This document shows, piece after piece, positions 1 through 11,107 of a stretch of DNA of 60,027 nt (within the stretch, counting starts at the first letter, position 1; the number at the start of each line of letters is the position of its first letter). The DNA comes from Dissophora ornata (taxonomy: Eukaryota > Mortierellomycota > Mortierellomycetes > Mortierellales > Mortierellaceae), in assembly GCA_025201705.1 (NCBI GenBank), contig MU616668.1, positions 1-60,027 of the forward strand. Reading direction: 5' to 3'. Made by a program: the position numbers and the translations under genes. Below the pieces are notes generated by a model, which saw nothing but the letters and a program-made list of their open reading frames with translations, ran no database searches and was not told the origin of the DNA.

Positions 1-282
1 CTGATTGGTTCGCTTTCGCTGCCTGTCGGACTATTTTTGAGGCTTTTGCCAGCGAAGCTCGAAGCTATCATCCCCCACATCGCAGAGGAGCACCAGCCAT
101 TGGTAAGTCCTGCACGTATGCGCTGGGAGGGTGCGTCGAACCAGATGATTATGGAGGGCAACTTCTTCGAGGCTATCCGTAAAAAGAAGGCCCGCGGGTC
201 CAACACTGAGGATGTAGCCAAGAAGTCGCTCTGGACGAAGGCGTACGGTGCAGCTTTGACTGATCTGAGCAGTTCTGAATAG
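1..282 (+). CDS. 3' end of a P2B-type calcium ATPase paralogue (partial)
   Basis: The reading frame is open from the window edge to a TAG stop at 280-282. It encodes the last transmembrane segment (about residues 1-16 of the fragment) and the short cytosolic tail beginning LLPAKLEAIIPH. It is nearly identical to the C-terminus of the complete copy ending at 4689, but its last residues (LTDLSSSE) differ because the complete copy has small indels there. Whether this upstream copy has a functional catalytic Asp cannot be seen. A GTAAGT hexamer inside the coding sequence (about 101) could act as a donor, but the frame reads through it. Confidence 0.85.
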   Translation: MIGSLSLPVGLFLRLLPAKLEAIIPHIAEEHQPLVSPARMRWEGASNQMIMEGNFFEAIRKKKARGSNTEDVAKKSLWTKAYGAALTDLSSSE

Positions 283-929
283 AAGGGAGAATAGGTAGTG
301 GAAGAGATTAAAAAAGACGAATTGAAATGTCCCCAATCATAACAAAACAAGAATAGCGCGTTTCGTAGGTCGCCTTTTTTTTTTGGACTGCGGTTAGAGA
401 TGGGTACCTGCGCGGTAAGTAAGTGTGCCGTATGTCATCTAGACAGACAAGGGGTGCATGACAGGCAGGAGTCCTGCGGGATTTTGGAAAATCTGGCAGC
501 GCCACACGTCCCGCGCTCCATGTTCGTGTGCAAGTGCAGGACGCTGGTGGATGCTGTCTCCGTCGCCCTAGTCCCACATCCGTATTTGTTGCCTCCTCCA
601 CCTCCTTCCCATTCCTCAGGCGTGTTGTGCAGGAACATGTGGAGACTACCGTCCAGTACGAGGCACCCACCCCACCCCTTGGCAAGCTGAATCTAGTTCA
701 CCCCTTAGCAACAAGTTTAATCTCTACGGTATTCAACACCTATCCGAGCCCAGCTGGTCCGTTTTGCCTCATTTGGTGAAAGTGGACGCCGCTACTCATT
801 CCGGTTCTTGTTGACCTCATTCTCATCGTCCATTGAGTCGCATTCCAAGTGATTTAATTTTTGCAGAATATTTTTTATTCGCACCTTACCTTAACTTCAC
901 TCTCTTTCAAACGCGCGAGCACTCCAACA
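283..929. other. Intergenic spacer of the ATPase array, including the promoter of the complete copy
   Basis: No credible gene. The block is homologous to 4690-5384 and in part to 8942-9412. It ends in a TTCACTCTCTTTC-type pyrimidine-rich leader just before the ATG at 930, the likely start region of the next transcript. Confidence 0.6.
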
Positions 930-3900
930 ATGCCCCGAGACTCGGCATCGAACGAGCCTCTTCTGGGCCACCACAGCGGCTATTCGAGTTATCAGCGGCG
1001 ATATGGGTTCACCATGACTGTCCAGGACTTGGCTCCACTGACAGACCCTACTAACCCAACGCTACCTCGAGAGATGGGTGGCATTGATAAGATCTTTCAG
1101 GCCCTCAAGGTCGACTCCAAAGTCGGTCTGCACTCGGACGAGGCCATAGCCGACTCTATCGGACACTCGGATCACCAGAAGTTCGCAGCTCGATCGAAGG
1201 CTTTTGGTCTCAATGTAGGTTTTTTCTCAGCCTTCCTCTCCTCCTCACATTCACACCTCACATTCACACCTCACCTTCCGGGTTCAAACATGCGCTCCAC
1301 GCTTTGTTTTTTTTTTCTCGATTTTTTTTTCTGTCCTGGAGATGGACTTTGTACCATATTATGTCATCCAATGGCGAGCAGATGTGCATTGATGTGGTTC
1401 GCGTGTGTATATTGTACATATGCTGTTCCCCTCTTCCATCGGCATCGATGCATGTATATCGGTCCGCACTGTATCCAGTTTTTTTGTGTCTGTAATGGTG
1501 CCGTTCAGAGATGTTGTATTTGCCCATATCGTATTTCAATTAATTGTTCGACGTCATCACCAGATGTTGATGCCAGAAGTGGTGCCGACATGGCCCCGAT
1601 CTGGCCGATCAAGGCATGCATGATGCTGGTTTACATACATGTGCATTATCTGCGCAAAAAGCTAATATCAATCATGATCAACAATTTCACAGATCCTGCC
1701 CGCAGCCAGGAGCGCCACCTTCTTTGAACTTGTAATGAAAGCCTATGACGACCGCACTCTGAGTACGTTGAACAACCAGATTCTTTCACCTGTAAAGTCA
1801 GGATTCCCAAAAGAGCGGTCTCGTTATTTTCTCTCGTTTTAGCTATTCCGCCCTTTGGCGGGCAGTCTGGGGCTAAACCCAGATCGCGATCTCATTCTAA
1901 TAGGATACAGCTATCACTCATAAATAGTTTTGCTAAGCATTGCCGCCGTAGCGTCGTTGGGCGGCAGTATATACGAGGATTATGGCCCCCACCACGACCC
2001 TGATGAACCCCGCATGGGCTGGATCGAGGGCGCTGCCATTCTCGCTGCTGTTTCAGCTGTCGTCTTCACCAACGCCACCAACAACTACCAGAAAGAACGT
2101 CAGTTCCGCAAACTTAATGCGAAAAAAGATGACCGTCAGGTCAAGTTGCTTCGTGACGGTCGCGAGCAGGAGATCAACGTGAAGGAGGTTCAGGTTGGAG
2201 ATATTATGCTGATAGAGCCTGGTGATCTCTTGGCTGTCGATGGAATCGTCCTCGAGAGCCACAACATTACTTGCGACGAGTCCTCGGCCACGGGAGAATC
2301 GGACGTATTGATGAAGAAGGACCCTGAAAATAAGTGTTATGTCATCTCTGGATCCAAGGTTCTGGACGGTTCTGGATGCATGCTCGTCACCGCTGTTGGA
2401 CCGAACTCATTCTTTGGAAAGACCATGATGGCTATGCGTGAGGCAACCCCCGATGAGACTCCTCTCCAGCTGAAGCTCGACTTGTTGGCAGAGACGATTG
2501 CCAAGTTCGGTATGACTGCAGCCGTTGCTATGCTTGTTACGTTGGTTGTCAAGTACTTTGTCCAGGCTACACTATCGGACGGCCCCTTTCCCTCGGGCGC
2601 GGACATCTTTTCCAGCCTTATCAAGATTCTTATCCAAGCTATCACCATCATCGTTGTTGCAGTTCCAGAGGGTCTTCCCATGGCTGCTACTCTCGCCCTT
2701 GCTTATGCCACTACACAAATGTTGAAAGACAACAACTTGGTTCGTGATCTGTCCGCTTGCGAGACCATGGGCAATACAACAACCGTCTGCTCCAACAAGA
2801 CTGGAACTCTGACACAGAACAAGATGACGGTTGTTGAGGGTAATCTTTCGTTATTGCCCTTTGCCTCAGCAGATGGAGCCAAGACCTGGAAGAGCGAGGC
2901 GCGCCCTGAAATCTTTGACCTTGTTGTCGAAGGAATCGCTGTCAACTCATTCGCATTCGAGGATAAGGATGAGAAGGGCAACCTCGCGTTCATTGGATCA
3001 AAGACGGAGTCTGCATTGTTGGGTTTCATCAAATCTTTGGGTGCATCGTACAGCAACATCCGTGCCGATGTCAAGGTCACTAGGATGTACCCTTTCAGCT
3101 CGTTCAAGAAGACCATGTCATGTATTGTCAAGTCTCCCCAAGGCAAAGAGCCTTACCGTCTCTATGTCAAGGGTGCCTCTGAGATTGTGATGCATAATTG
3201 CACACACTATATCGATTCCGAGGGTCAGACAAAGACCCTGGACGACTATGCCCGCGCCAAATTTGATCATATCATCAGTCAGTATGCTGACAAGGCTCTC
3301 CTTACCGTTGCCCTCAGTTATCGCGACGTCTCATCTTCCGAGTACAAGAAATATAACGACGAGGAGACACCTGATGCCAAGATGATTTGCTTGGGGATTG
3401 TCGGAATTCAGGATCCATTGAGACCAGGAGTCGTGGATAGTGTCCACGAGTTCGCAAAGGCTGGTGTCACAGTTCGCATGATTACGGGAGATAACATTCA
3501 GACGGCCCGTGCCATTGCCAAGAACGCTGGAATTTTGACGACGGGAGGATTGTCCATGACGGGACCAGAGTTCAGATCTCTCTCAAAGGAAGACCAGACC
3601 GAGGCCGTCAAGCGCCTTCAGGTCCTGGCTCGCAGCAGTCCTACTGATAAGACCATTGTTGTTCGTCGCCTCCAGGAGCTTGGAGAGGTCGTTGCTGCTA
3701 CTGGTGAAGGACCGGCACTCAAGATGGCGGATTTTGGATTCTCTATGGGAATCACAGGGACTGAGGTTGCCAAGGAAGCTTCAGCCATTGTGTTGATGGA
3801 TGACAACTTTAGCAGTATCCTCAAGTCATTCATGTGGGGTCGTGCCATCAATGACTCTGTGCGCAAGTTCCTGCAGTTCCAGCTTACTGTCAACATCACT

Positions 3901-4689
3901 GCCGTCGTTCTGTCCTTCATCTCTGCCATCGCCTCGGATGACAACCAGTCAGTTCCCTCTGCTGTTCAATTGCTCTGGGTCAACTTGATTATGGATACCC
4001 TCGCTGCCCTCGCCCTTGCCACTGAGCCGCCAAGCGCCGATGTGCTGAAGCGCCACCCTACCTCCAAGACAGCTCCTTTGATCAACTTCAACATGTGGAA
4101 GATGATTATCGGCCAAGCTATTTTCCAAATCATCCTCAACCTTACTCTTCTCAGGTATGGTGCCAAGCTGTTTCACCTGGAATCCCCCGATGGGACTATG
4201 ACACCTGAGCACCTGTTGACTCTCCACACCATGATCTTCAACACGTTTGTCTTCCTCCAAGTCTTTAATGAGCTCAATTGCCGCCGCATCGACGATACAC
4301 TGAATGTGTTTAAGAATCTTCATCACAACAAAATCTTTATCTTCGTCCAGGTGGTCGTTGTCGTGGGCCAGGTCATGATTATCCAGTTTGGTGGACTGGC
4401 GTTCAAGACTACGCCCTTGAGTGGGCATCAGTGGTTGTTGACTGTCCTGATTGGTTCGCTTTCGCTGCCTGTCGGACTATTTTTGAGGCTTTTGCCAGCG
4501 AAGCTCGAAGCTATCATCCCCCACATCGCAGAGGAGCACCAACCATTGGTAAGTCCTGCACGTATGCGCTGGGAGGGTGTAGTGAACCGACAAAACTCCT
4601 TTTTCGATGCTATCCATAAACAGAAGACCCGCAGGTCCAACACTGAGGATGCAACCAAATCGCTCTGGCGTAGGATGCACCATGACTAG
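930..4689 (+). CDS. P2B-type (PMCA-like) Ca2+-ATPase with degenerate catalytic motifs, probable pseudo-ATPase
   Basis: Three exons: 930-1214, 1693-1762, 1928-4689; introns of 478 and 165 nt with GT-AG ends; 1038 aa. Splicing joins the N-terminal region to the first membrane segments (LILLSIAAVASL). Family landmarks are present: actuator loop TGESD, PEGLP in TM4, nucleotide-binding KGASE, DPLRPGV, and MITGDNIQTA. Two invariant catalytic elements are altered. The phosphorylation motif reads CSNKTGTLT, with AAC (Asn) at 2794-2796 instead of Asp. The hinge motif TGDGTNDGPA is shortened to TGEGPA near 3700-3717 by an in-frame loss of 12 nt relative to the neighbouring copy. Such an enzyme should not form the aspartyl-phosphate, so Ca2+ pumping is unlikely. 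The frame is otherwise intact over 1 kaa, which argues for selection or very recent loss. It may act as a regulatory or scaffold paralogue at a membrane; that is inference. Confidence 0.88.
1215..1692 (+). other. Long first intron of the ATPase-like gene
   Basis: This 478-nt intron has donor GTAGGT and acceptor TTTCACAG and is much longer than most introns here (50-170 nt). It contains T-rich tracts near 1306-1330. I see no separate gene inside it. The corresponding intron of the decayed copy is shorter and holds an expanded A tract. Confidence 0.7.
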
Positions 4690-5384
4690 TCTGAACAGTT
4701 CTGAATAGAAAGAATAATAGATAGTGGAAGAGATAAAAAAAGACAATAATTATGCAACAAAACAAGAATAGCGCTGCCGCGCGTGATGGATATGAGTTGA
4801 CGCCCTCGCGTGGCGTTTTGCGGGTCACTCTGTATTGTGTGGCTGTGAGTGTACATGCGCGGTATGTAAGCATGTTTACCTGCGGGATTTTGGACTAGCT
4901 GAGGCTGAGCTCTAGAGATTGAAAATCTGGAGAAAACGGCCATGGCGCAACGCCCCACATCCCGCGCTCCATGTTCAAGCGCAGGACGCTGGTGGATGCC
5001 AACAGACTCTGTCTAGCCCCTCTTCCAGTGTTTGTTGCGTCCTCCACCTCCTTCCCACTCTTCAGGCGTGTTGTGTAGGAACATGTGTATGGCACAAGGC
5101 ACCCACCCCATCCCTTTGCAAGCAGAATCAAGTTCGCCCGAGCCAACAAGTTTAATCTCCACGGTATACAACACCTATCCAAGCCCAGCTGATCCGTTTT
5201 GCCTCGTTTGGCAGTGAAAGTGGACGCCGTTACTCATTCCGATTCTTGTTGATCTCATTTACTTTTCCATTTCTCTTATCCTTCGCTTTCCTCCTCTGTC
5301 GCACTAGATTTAATTTTTGCAGAATATTTTTTTTTGCGCCTTACCTTAACTTCACTCTCTTTCAGACGCGCGAGCACTCCAACA
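4690..5384. other. Intergenic spacer of the ATPase array, second copy
   Basis: Homologous to 283-929, with the same order of blocks: AATAGAAAG-type 3' UTR, C-rich stretch, TGTTGTGTAGGAACATG, CAACACCTATCC, GTGAAAGTGGACGCCG, TTCACTCTCTTTC leader. No gene recognised. Confidence 0.6.
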
Positions 5385-5845
5385 ATTCCCCGAGACTCGG
5401 CATCAAACGAGCCTCTGCTGGAGGGTTCGCCATGACTGTCGAGGACTTGGCCCCGCTGACAGACCCTACCAACCCAACAACCCAACGCTACCTCGAGAGA
5501 TGGGTGGCATTGAAAAGATCTGTCAGGCCCTCAAAGTCGACCCCAAAGTTTGTCTGCTCTCAGACGAGGCTGAAGTCCACTCTATCGGACATTCGGACCC
5601 ACAGCTCGATCAAAAGCTTTTGGTCGCAATGCAGGTTTTTTTTCAGCCTTCCTCTCTTCCTCACATTCACACTTCACCTTCCGGGTTCAAACATGCGCTC
5701 GACACTTTACTGGGCTAGAGATGGTGAAGGCCCCCACTTTGTACCTTAATATGTCATACAGTGGCGACCAGATGTGCCTTCACAATTTACCGATGTGGAT
5801 GTAGGCATTATGATGCTAGTCTACATACATGTGCATTATCTGCGC

Positions 5846-5893
<48 letters not shown>

Positions 5894-8800
5894 ATTAATA
5901 ATAATATCAATCATAATCACTTTCACAGATCCTGCCCGCAGCCAGGATCGCCACCTTCTTTGAACTTGTAATGAAAGCCTATCATAAACACGTTCTGAGT
6001 AAGTTGAACAACCAGATTCTTGCACCGGGCACCCAAACGAGCGATCTTAATATTTTTTTCTCGCATTAGCTATTCCGTCCTGTGGCAGGTAGTCTGGAGT
6101 TAATCCTAGATCGCGGCTAGGGTCACTTTCATCTCATTCTAATCGGATATAACTATCACTCATAAATAGTTTTTGCTAAGCATTGCCGCTGTAGGGCCGT
6201 TGAGCAGCAGTATATACGAGGATTATGGCCCCCACCACGACCCTGATGAACCCCGCATGGGTTGGGTCGAGGGCGCTGCCATTCTTGCTGGTGTTGCAGC
6301 TATCATCTTCACCAACGCCGCAAACCACTACCAGACAGAACGTCAGTTCCGCAAACTTAATGCGAAAAGGGATGACCATCAGGTCAAGTTGCTTCGTGAC
6401 GGTCGCGAGCAGGAGGTCAACATGAAGGAGGTTCAGGTTGGAGATATTATGCTGATAGAGCCTGGTGATCTCTTGGCTGTCGATGGAATCGTCCTCGAGA
6501 GTCGCAACATTACTTGCGACGAGTCCTCGGCCACGGGAGAATCGGACGTCTTGAAGAAGAAAGACCCCGAAGAGAAGTGTTATGTCATCTCTGGATCCGA
6601 GGTTCTGGACGGTTCTGGATGCATGCTTGTCACCGCTGTTGGACCAAACTCATTCTTTAGAAAGGCTGGGATGGCTATGCGTGAGGCCTCCCCCGATGAG
6701 ACTCCTCTCCAGCTGAAGCTCGACTTGTTGCTAAAGACGATGACCAAGCTTAGTATAGCTTCTGGCGTTGCAATGCTTGTTACATTGGTTGTCGAGTACT
6801 TTGTCCAGGCTACACTATCGGACGGCCCCTTCCCCTCGGGTGCGGACATCTTTTCCATCCTTATCAGGATTCTTATCCAAGCTGTCGTCGTCATGATTAC
6901 TACAAATCCTGATATCTTCCTCGCGGCTGCTGCTTTCACCCTTGCTTATGCCACTACACAAATGTTGATAGACAACAACTTGGTTCGTGTTCTGTTCTGC
7001 TTGCGAGACCATGGAAAATGTTACGACCGTCTGCTCTAACAAGACTGGAACTCTGACACAGAACAAGATGACGGTTGTTGAGGGTAATCTTTCGTCATTG
7101 CCCTTTGACTCTGCAGATGGAGCCAAGACCTGGAAGAGCGAGGCGCGCCCTGAAATCTTTGACCTTGTTGTCGAAGGAATCGCTGTCAACTCATTCGCAT
7201 TCGAGGATAAGGATGAGAAGGGCAACCTCGCGTTCATTGGATCAAAGACGGAGTCTGCATTGTTGAGTTTCATCAAATCTTTGGGTGCATCGTACAGAAA
7301 CATCCGTGCTGATGTCAAGCTCACCAGGATGTACCCTTTCAGCTCGTTGAAGAAGACCATGTCATGTATTGTCAAGTCTTCCCAAGGCAAAGAGCCTTAC
7401 CGTCTCTATGTCAAGGGTGCTTCTGAGATTGTGATGCATAGTTGCACACACTATATCGGTTCCGAGGGTCAGACAATGACCCTGGACGACAATGCCCGCG
7501 CTAAATTTGATCATATCATCGGTCAGTACGCCGACAAGGCTCTCCTTACTATTGCCCTCAGTTATCGCGACGTCTCATCTTCCGAGTACAAGAAATATAA
7601 CGGCGAGAAGACACCTGATGCCAAGATGATTTGCTTGGGGATTGTCGGGATTCAGGATCCATTGAGACCGGGAGTCGTGGATAGTGTCCACGAGTTCGCA
7701 AAGGCTGGTGTCACAGTTCGCATGATTACGGGAGAAAATATTCAGACGGCCCGTGCCATTGCCAAGAATGCTGGAATTTTGACGACGGGAGGATTGGCCA
7801 TGACGGGACCAGAGTTCAGAGCTCTCTCAAAGGAAGACCAGACCGATGCCGTCAAGCGCCTTCAGGTCCTGGCTCGCAGCAGTCCTACTGATAAGACCAT
7901 TGTTGTTCGTCGCCTCCAGGAGCTTGGAGAGGTCGTTGCTGTTACTGGTGACGGAACGAACGATGGACCTGCACTCAAGATGGCGGATGTTGGATTTTCT
8001 ATGGGAATCACAGGAACTGAGGTTGCCAAGGAAGCTTCAGCTATTGTGTTGATGGATGACAACTTCAGCGGTATCCTCAATTCACTCATGCGGGGTCGTG
8101 CCGTCAATGACTCTGTGCGCAAGTTCCTGCAATTCCGGCTTGCTGTCACCCTCTCTACCGTCGTTCTGCTCTTCATCTCAGCCATAGACTCGGGCGACAA
8201 CAAGTCAGCTCTCTTTGGAGATGTAATATTCTGGGCCATAAGTGTTATGTATACCCTCGCTATCCACGCCTTTGCCACTGAGCCGCCAAGCTTCCGCCTC
8301 CCTACCTCCAAGACAGCTCCTTTGATCAACTTCAACATGTGGAAGATGATTATCGGTAAAGTTATTTTCCAAATCATCCTCAATTTTGCTCTTCTTAGGT
8401 ATGGTGCCAAGCTGTTCCATCTGGAATCCCCCGATGGAACTATTACACCCGAGCACCTGTTGACTCTCCACACCATGATCTTCAACAAGTTTGTCTTCCT
8501 CCAAGTCTTTAACGAGCTCAATTGCCGCCGCATCGACGAATGTGATTAAGAATCTTCATCACAACAAAATCTTTATCCTCGTCCAGGTGGTCATTGTCGT
8601 GGGCCAGGTCATGATTGTCCAGTTTGGTGGACAGGCGTTCAAGACCACACCCTTGAGTGGGCATCAGTGGTTGTTGACTGTCCTGATTGGCTCGCTTTCG
8701 CTTCCTGTGGGACTATTTTTGAGGCTTTTGCCAGCGAAGCTATCATCTCCCGCGCCGCAGAGGAACACCGGCCATTGGTAAATCCTGCACGTATGCGCTG

Positions 8801-8941
8801 AGAGGGTACTTTGAGCCAATTACGGAATGCAATTTTTTCGAGGCTATCCGTAAAAAGAAGGCCAATGCTAAGAATGTAGACAAGAAATCGCTCTGGACGA
8901 AGGCGTATGGCGCACATATAACTGGTCTGAGTAGTTCTTAA
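5385..8941 (+). pseudogene. Decayed P2B-type Ca2+-ATPase copy
   Basis: Homologous to the complete copy throughout but disabled at several places. The start codon is ATT (5385-5387). About 37 bp are missing in exon 1, followed by an 8-bp insertion near 5475. The first intron donor is GC instead of GT (5631). A 1-bp insertion near 7000 splits the body into frames 6173-7039 and 6987-8549. An 8-bp loss near 8535 creates a stop at 8547-8549, and the tail has further indels. TM4 PEGLP is replaced by NPDIF. It shares the Asn in the phosphorylation motif (7038-7040) but keeps TGDGTND (about 7945-7965), so the Asp-to-Asn change predates the split of the two copies while the TGDGTND loss does not. A truncated protein could still be made, but an active pump could not. 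Confidence 0.92.
5847..5891. repeat. A(45) homopolymer tract in the intron of the decayed ATPase copy
   Basis: Forty-five consecutive A residues lie where the homologous intron of the complete copy has only five (about 1656-1660). The flanks (GTGCATTATCTGCGC on the left, ATATCAATCAT on the right) are shared by both copies, so this looks like local expansion. No target-site duplication or inserted gene sequence accompanies it. Confidence 0.9.
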
Positions 8942-9412
8942 TAGAAGGGAGAATTGGAAGTGGAAGAGATAAAAAAAATAGACGAATAAAAAGGGCCCCA
9001 ATCATAATAATATGCAACAAAAAACAAGCGCGCGTGATTGATAAGAGTCGACGCCTCCCTCGTACGGTGGACCGTGGCGTTTCGCGGGTCACTGTGTATT
9101 GTGTGGCTGAGAGTGTACATGCGCGGTATGTAAGCGTGCCGCATGCGTGTTTACAGCGGTGCATGTCAGGCGGACAGTTGTGCGGGATTTTGAAACCGGG
9201 GCTGTGCTCCGGAGATTGAAAATCTGGAAAAATGGAAAAATGGAGTTCTAAGAACACGGCCATGGCGCAAACGCCACACATCCCGCGCTCCATGTTTGTA
9301 TGCAAGCGCAGGACACTGGTGGATGCCAATAGACTCTGTCTAGTCTCTCATCCTGTATTTGTTGCCTCCACCTCCTTCCTACTCTTCTGGCGTGTTGTGC
9401 AGGAACATGGAC
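8942..9412. other. Third spacer of the ATPase array, truncated at its right end
   Basis: Homologous to the other two spacers up to AGGAACATG near 9410, where similarity ends abruptly. The promoter half of the spacer is absent, so no further ATPase unit follows. This is the right boundary of the duplicated segment. Confidence 0.7.
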
Positions 9413-9668
9413 TAGGCCGAGGCGCAAAATGTGTTTCCTAATTTGTAAATGTAAGAAAAAATATCATCCGAATGGCCGAAGCTGGCCATGCTCTCAGCAT
9501 AAAATGAAGAAATGTAATAGTCTACACTCTCAATAAATACGGTCGGGACTCTGCTTTGTCTTGATTTCCAGCCTCCCAGGCTCCCCTCCCACTCTTTGTT
9601 TGTTTTTTGGTTCTCGTATTTGTTGTCCATGCTGCTGCTGATGCTGCTGGTGTGCGTGTGCGTGTGCG

Positions 9669-9675
9669 TATAAAA
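9669..9675 (+). promoter_or_regulatory. TATA box of the zinc-finger gene
   Basis: TATAAAA at 9669-9675 follows a GTGTGCGTGTGCGT run and lies about 235 bp upstream of the ATG at 9911. The intervening sequence is CA/CT-rich, as expected of a fungal leader, and contains several CACCACTTCACC repeats. Confidence 0.6.
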
Positions 9676-9910
9676 GGAACACAACTCCTCACCACTTCAC
9701 CACTTCACCACCTCACATCTCACCAGCGACAACCACATACACGATATTTCGCTCTTTGTCCTGCTCACAAACACGCTTCAATTCTTCGCTTTTAGAAAGT
9801 TCCGTCGCTCTTTCCTGCACAGCTTGATATTTCCACCTCCAACCTTTACGACACACTTTCCTCGCAAACGCAGACTCTTTCACACACATCCGCACACACA
9901 CAGAGCAAAC

Positions 9911-10774
9911 ATGAACTCCCAAAAGAATCATCATCGCCCAACCCTCTCGAAGGCCAACAGTAAGGGTGATTTCTTTCCACAAGTTCAAATTGATCCCTGG
10001 CAGCAGCAGCAACAATTGTTTGCTAGTCAAACGTTCGCGCAAGAGCCAATCCATGACACAGCCAGCGACTTCCCGTTGTTGGGGTATTGCCAGTCGAGCA
10101 CAATGAACTTCGACTTTATGATGCCGTCATCAAGCCCTGCCATGGACGTCCATGGATCCCAGTCCTATCTGCCGCAGCAAGACTTTGGCCACCTCTGGTT
10201 TCCCTTCCAGTACTCGTTCGCCCAAACCGTGCTGCCACAGACTTTCCCCACCAATTCCTGTGTATCACCAAACTCCCTCGCCCTCAACCCCTCAACCCCT
10301 CATAATATGTGCCACACCGCTATTGAGCCGGCAGAAGCTGCGGCACCCTGCCCTCCCTCTCCACTTGTTCTCGCTCCAGAGGCTTTGAACCCCAAAAACA
10401 GCGATACGTTGAAAGCCAGGACCATCAAGACTGCGGTAACGATGAAGACCAGAGCACCACGCAAGGCCAAGCCCTCGGCCCCCTTTTCGTGCGACCATAA
10501 AGGTTGCCAATGGAAGTTTGACCGTCGATATAACCTGGAATCGCACAAGAAGACCCACGACAACCTTCGATACCATGACTGCCAGGTGGCGGAGTGCAAT
10601 AAATCATTCCTTCGCAAGGCAGATTTGATCCGGCACAACCGAAAGCATACGAAGGAGGAACCATTTCCTTGCGAGTTTTGTGACCTGAAATTCGGAAGAA
10701 CCGAGCCTCGTCTGCGACATTACAAAAGAGAACACGCGCAGGCCACAACAGACATCTTAATCAGTAATCAGTAG
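9911..10774 (+). CDS. C2H2 zinc-finger transcription factor
   Basis: Intronless, 287 aa. The frame runs upstream without an ATG, and the ATG at 9911 (context AAACATGA) is the first good start. Residues 1-190 are low-complexity (Gln run near 35, Ser/Pro-rich) and probably an activation or regulatory region. A basic linker (KTRAPRKAK) leads into three tandem C2H2 fingers at about 193-275. Spacings are C-x4-C-x12-H-x3-H, C-x4-C-x12-H-x3-H and C-x2-C-x12-H-x4-H. The first two fingers resemble TFIIIA/Zap1-like fingers with four residues between the cysteines. Nuclear DNA-binding is expected from the family; targets are unknown. The gene begins about 500 bp from the right edge of the ATPase array. 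Confidence 0.85.
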   Translation: MNSQKNHHRPTLSKANSKGDFFPQVQIDPWQQQQQLFASQTFAQEPIHDTASDFPLLGYCQSSTMNFDFMMPSSSPAMDVHGSQSYLPQQDFGHLWFPFQYSFAQTVLPQTFPTNSCVSPNSLALNPSTPHNMCHTAIEPAEAAAPCPPSPLVLAPEALNPKNSDTLKARTIKTAVTMKTRAPRKAKPSAPFSCDHKGCQWKFDRRYNLESHKKTHDNLRYHDCQVAECNKSFLRKADLIRHNRKHTKEEPFPCEFCDLKFGRTEPRLRHYKREHAQATTDILISNQ

Positions 10775-11107
10775 ACATAAATACAAATGAATACCCTATC
10801 TAGCACGTATCTCTAACAAGTTCATTGCTGGTACATGAGCAAATATCGATGAAGCGTATCCAAGGGTTATTTCGCTGCAAACACCCGTTTCGCACCTTTC
10901 TGTCGGCCGAGAGCATTGACAGTCAATTGTGGGCATGTCTTGAAGGCTCTCCAATAATGTTTAATATTGTCTAAATATATTGTGGCACTGCCAGCAGCGA
11001 TCAATGCAGATCTGATGTGACTGCTGAGCAGATCGAATTGTTTACACCATTCTGGCACGCCTGATCCAGTGAATTACTCTCCTCCTTCTTCCATTTCCGA
11101 CCCTACC
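10775..11107. other. Spacer between the zinc-finger gene and TIM54
   Basis: Only AT-rich 3' UTR (ATAAATACAAATG just after the stop) and a short TIM54 promoter are apparent. No gene seen. Confidence 0.5.

Larger units (their letters stand above)
1..9412 (+). repeat. Tandem array of P2B Ca2+-ATPase-like gene units
   Basis: The same 3' coding segment occurs at 1, 4447 and 8683, giving unit lengths of about 4446 and 4236 bp. The spacers downstream of each copy (283-929, 4690-5384, 8942-9412) are also homologous, sharing the TGTTGTG(C/T)AGGAACATG block and the preceding CT/C-rich block, so whole gene-plus-promoter units were duplicated in direct orientation. Homology ends near 9412, just after the third AGGAACATG block. 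The left end lies outside the window, so there may be more copies. The two inspectable copies differ by many substitutions and indels, so the duplication is not very recent. Confidence 0.9.

Noticed and set aside
861..1727. 288-codon ORF covering ATPase exon 1 and intron 1
   Set aside because: After residue 118 it reads through the intron. Splicing 1214/1693 restores the conserved ATPase sequence instead.
9824..9910. N-terminal extension of the zinc-finger ORF
   Set aside because: It begins at a non-ATG codon within the leader after the TATA box; the first ATG is at 9911.
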